DNA from: an uncultured Clostridia bacterium
Lineage (GTDB): Bacteria > Bacillota > Clostridia > Oscillospirales > Ruminococcaceae
DNA: 64,000 nt
Direction: 5' to 3'
Assembly (NCBI GenBank): GCA_947629785.1
Contig: CANRFB010000004.1
Location: 31,424 to 95,423 of the forward strand
Position 1 is the stretch's first letter, and every line of letters begins with the position of its first letter. The position numbers and the translations under genes were made by a program. Below are positions 63,653-64,000 of the stretch, piece after piece. Under the pieces are notes generated by a model, which worked only from the letters and a program-made list of their open reading frames with translations, was not told the origin of the DNA and searched no databases.

Positions 63653-64000
63653 TGGACCCTATGAAAAAAAGTCTGTAAAAATTCAGCCGACTGTGGTATA
63701 ATAAAAATAACACAGGAGGCTGATATTTATGGCAAGAAGAAAAAGAGAACGGATGAGCGAGGGCAAAAAGAACATCATAGCGCAGCTCATCGAGGAGTAC
63801 GACATCAAGACGGCAAAGGACATCGAGGATGCGCTGAAAGACCTGTTAGGCGGAACTATACAGGAAATGCTTGAATCGGAAATGGACGAGCATTTAGGAT
63901 ATCGTGAATATGAACGATCCGAAAATCCCGATTACCGCAACGGCAAGAAAACCAAGAAAATACGCGGAAATTTCGGAGAAGCCGAGATAGAAGTACCGCA
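63653..64000 (+). mobile_element. Left end of an IS256-family insertion sequence
   Basis: The transposase gene at 63729 is preceded by about 75 bases, beginning GGACCCTATGAAAAAAAGTC near 63654, likely the left inverted repeat; the right end is outside the window. It lies directly beside the orphan nucleotidyltransferase gene. Confidence 0.65.
63729..64000 (+). CDS. IS256-family (mutator-type) transposase, N-terminal part
   Basis: Ninety codons are visible before the window ends. The text MARRKRERMSEGKKNIIAQL, then DIEDALKDLLGGTIQEMLES, EMDEHLGYREYERSENPDYR and NGKKTKKIRGNFGEAEIEVP matches the N-terminal region of IS256-family transposases (the EMLESEMDEHLGY motif is diagnostic). The catalytic DDE residues lie beyond the window. 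AGGAGG at 63713-63718 precedes ATG 63729. It would cut and paste the element using the inverted repeats; whether this copy is full length cannot be seen. Confidence 0.92.
   Translation, partial: MARRKRERMSEGKKNIIAQLIEEYDIKTAKDIEDALKDLLGGTIQEMLESEMDEHLGYREYERSENPDYRNGKKTKKIRGNFGEAEIEVP

Overview
The window looks like chromosome of an anaerobic, fibre-degrading gut or rumen Firmicute, most likely a Ruminococcus-type member of the Oscillospiraceae. The evidence is low-to-mid G+C DNA, Gram-positive ribosome-binding sites (AAAGGAGG) with several TTG/GTG starts, sigma-A promoters, many plant-glycan glycoside hydrolases (GH43, GH27, GH44, GH3), an acetate kinase, an NfnAB-type electron-bifurcating pair, and type IV pilin-like proteins next to c-di-GMP enzymes. 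This assignment is inference; no rRNA is present.

Layout. 1-16.7 kb is host sequence: the start of a class II aldolase gene, tRNA-Ala and tRNA-Leu, an AIM24-like protein, an operon of GH43, GH27, a CHASE2 adenylate cyclase and a TIM-barrel protein, then a large FecR/InlB-repeat surface protein behind a candidate c-di-GMP riboswitch. A GGDEF protein, a C39-like peptidase, a pilin, tmcAL and ackA follow. 16.9-27.4 kb is a 10.5-kb integrated island in tRNA-fMet, bounded by an exact 45-bp repeat. It carries an integrase, a CI/Cro-like switch, an Xis-like protein, a VapE primase-helicase interrupted by an in-frame stop, an iteron-like origin candidate, small regulators, a HIRAN protein, a ribbon-helix-helix autoregulator, a PemK-like toxin and a set of covarying hairpins. 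There are no capsid or conjugation genes, so it resembles a phage satellite.

27.6-38.8 kb is host sequence again: a second diguanylate cyclase, a membrane-anchored GH44, a GH3 with a beta-trefoil insert, two transporters and guaA. 38.8-42.8 kb is a second, decayed island in the 3' end of guaA, flanked by a 30-bp repeat with one mismatch. It carries a MjaI-like (probably CTAG) restriction-modification system with a controller protein, plus broken integrase and relaxase genes. 42.9-46.6 kb has two nearly identical Rpn nuclease genes in inverted orientation around two pilin genes.

46.9-61.7 kb holds putP, a TetM-like GTPase fused to a YacP/Rae1-type NYN nuclease domain, trmO, an MntR-like regulator, nfnAB, a MATE pump, an ATP-grasp/alpha-E/transglutaminase operon, and two AstE-family genes of which the second has lost its zinc ligands. 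The last 2.3 kb (61.7-64 kb) is a defence cluster. It holds a type III toxin-antitoxin locus (toxN with its toxI repeats) and two further, toxin-less antitoxin-like repeat arrays, each with its own promoter and terminator, then an orphan nucleotidyltransferase and the start of an IS256-family element. The multi-array toxIN locus and the hairpin array behind the PemK gene are the strongest candidates for something not previously described.
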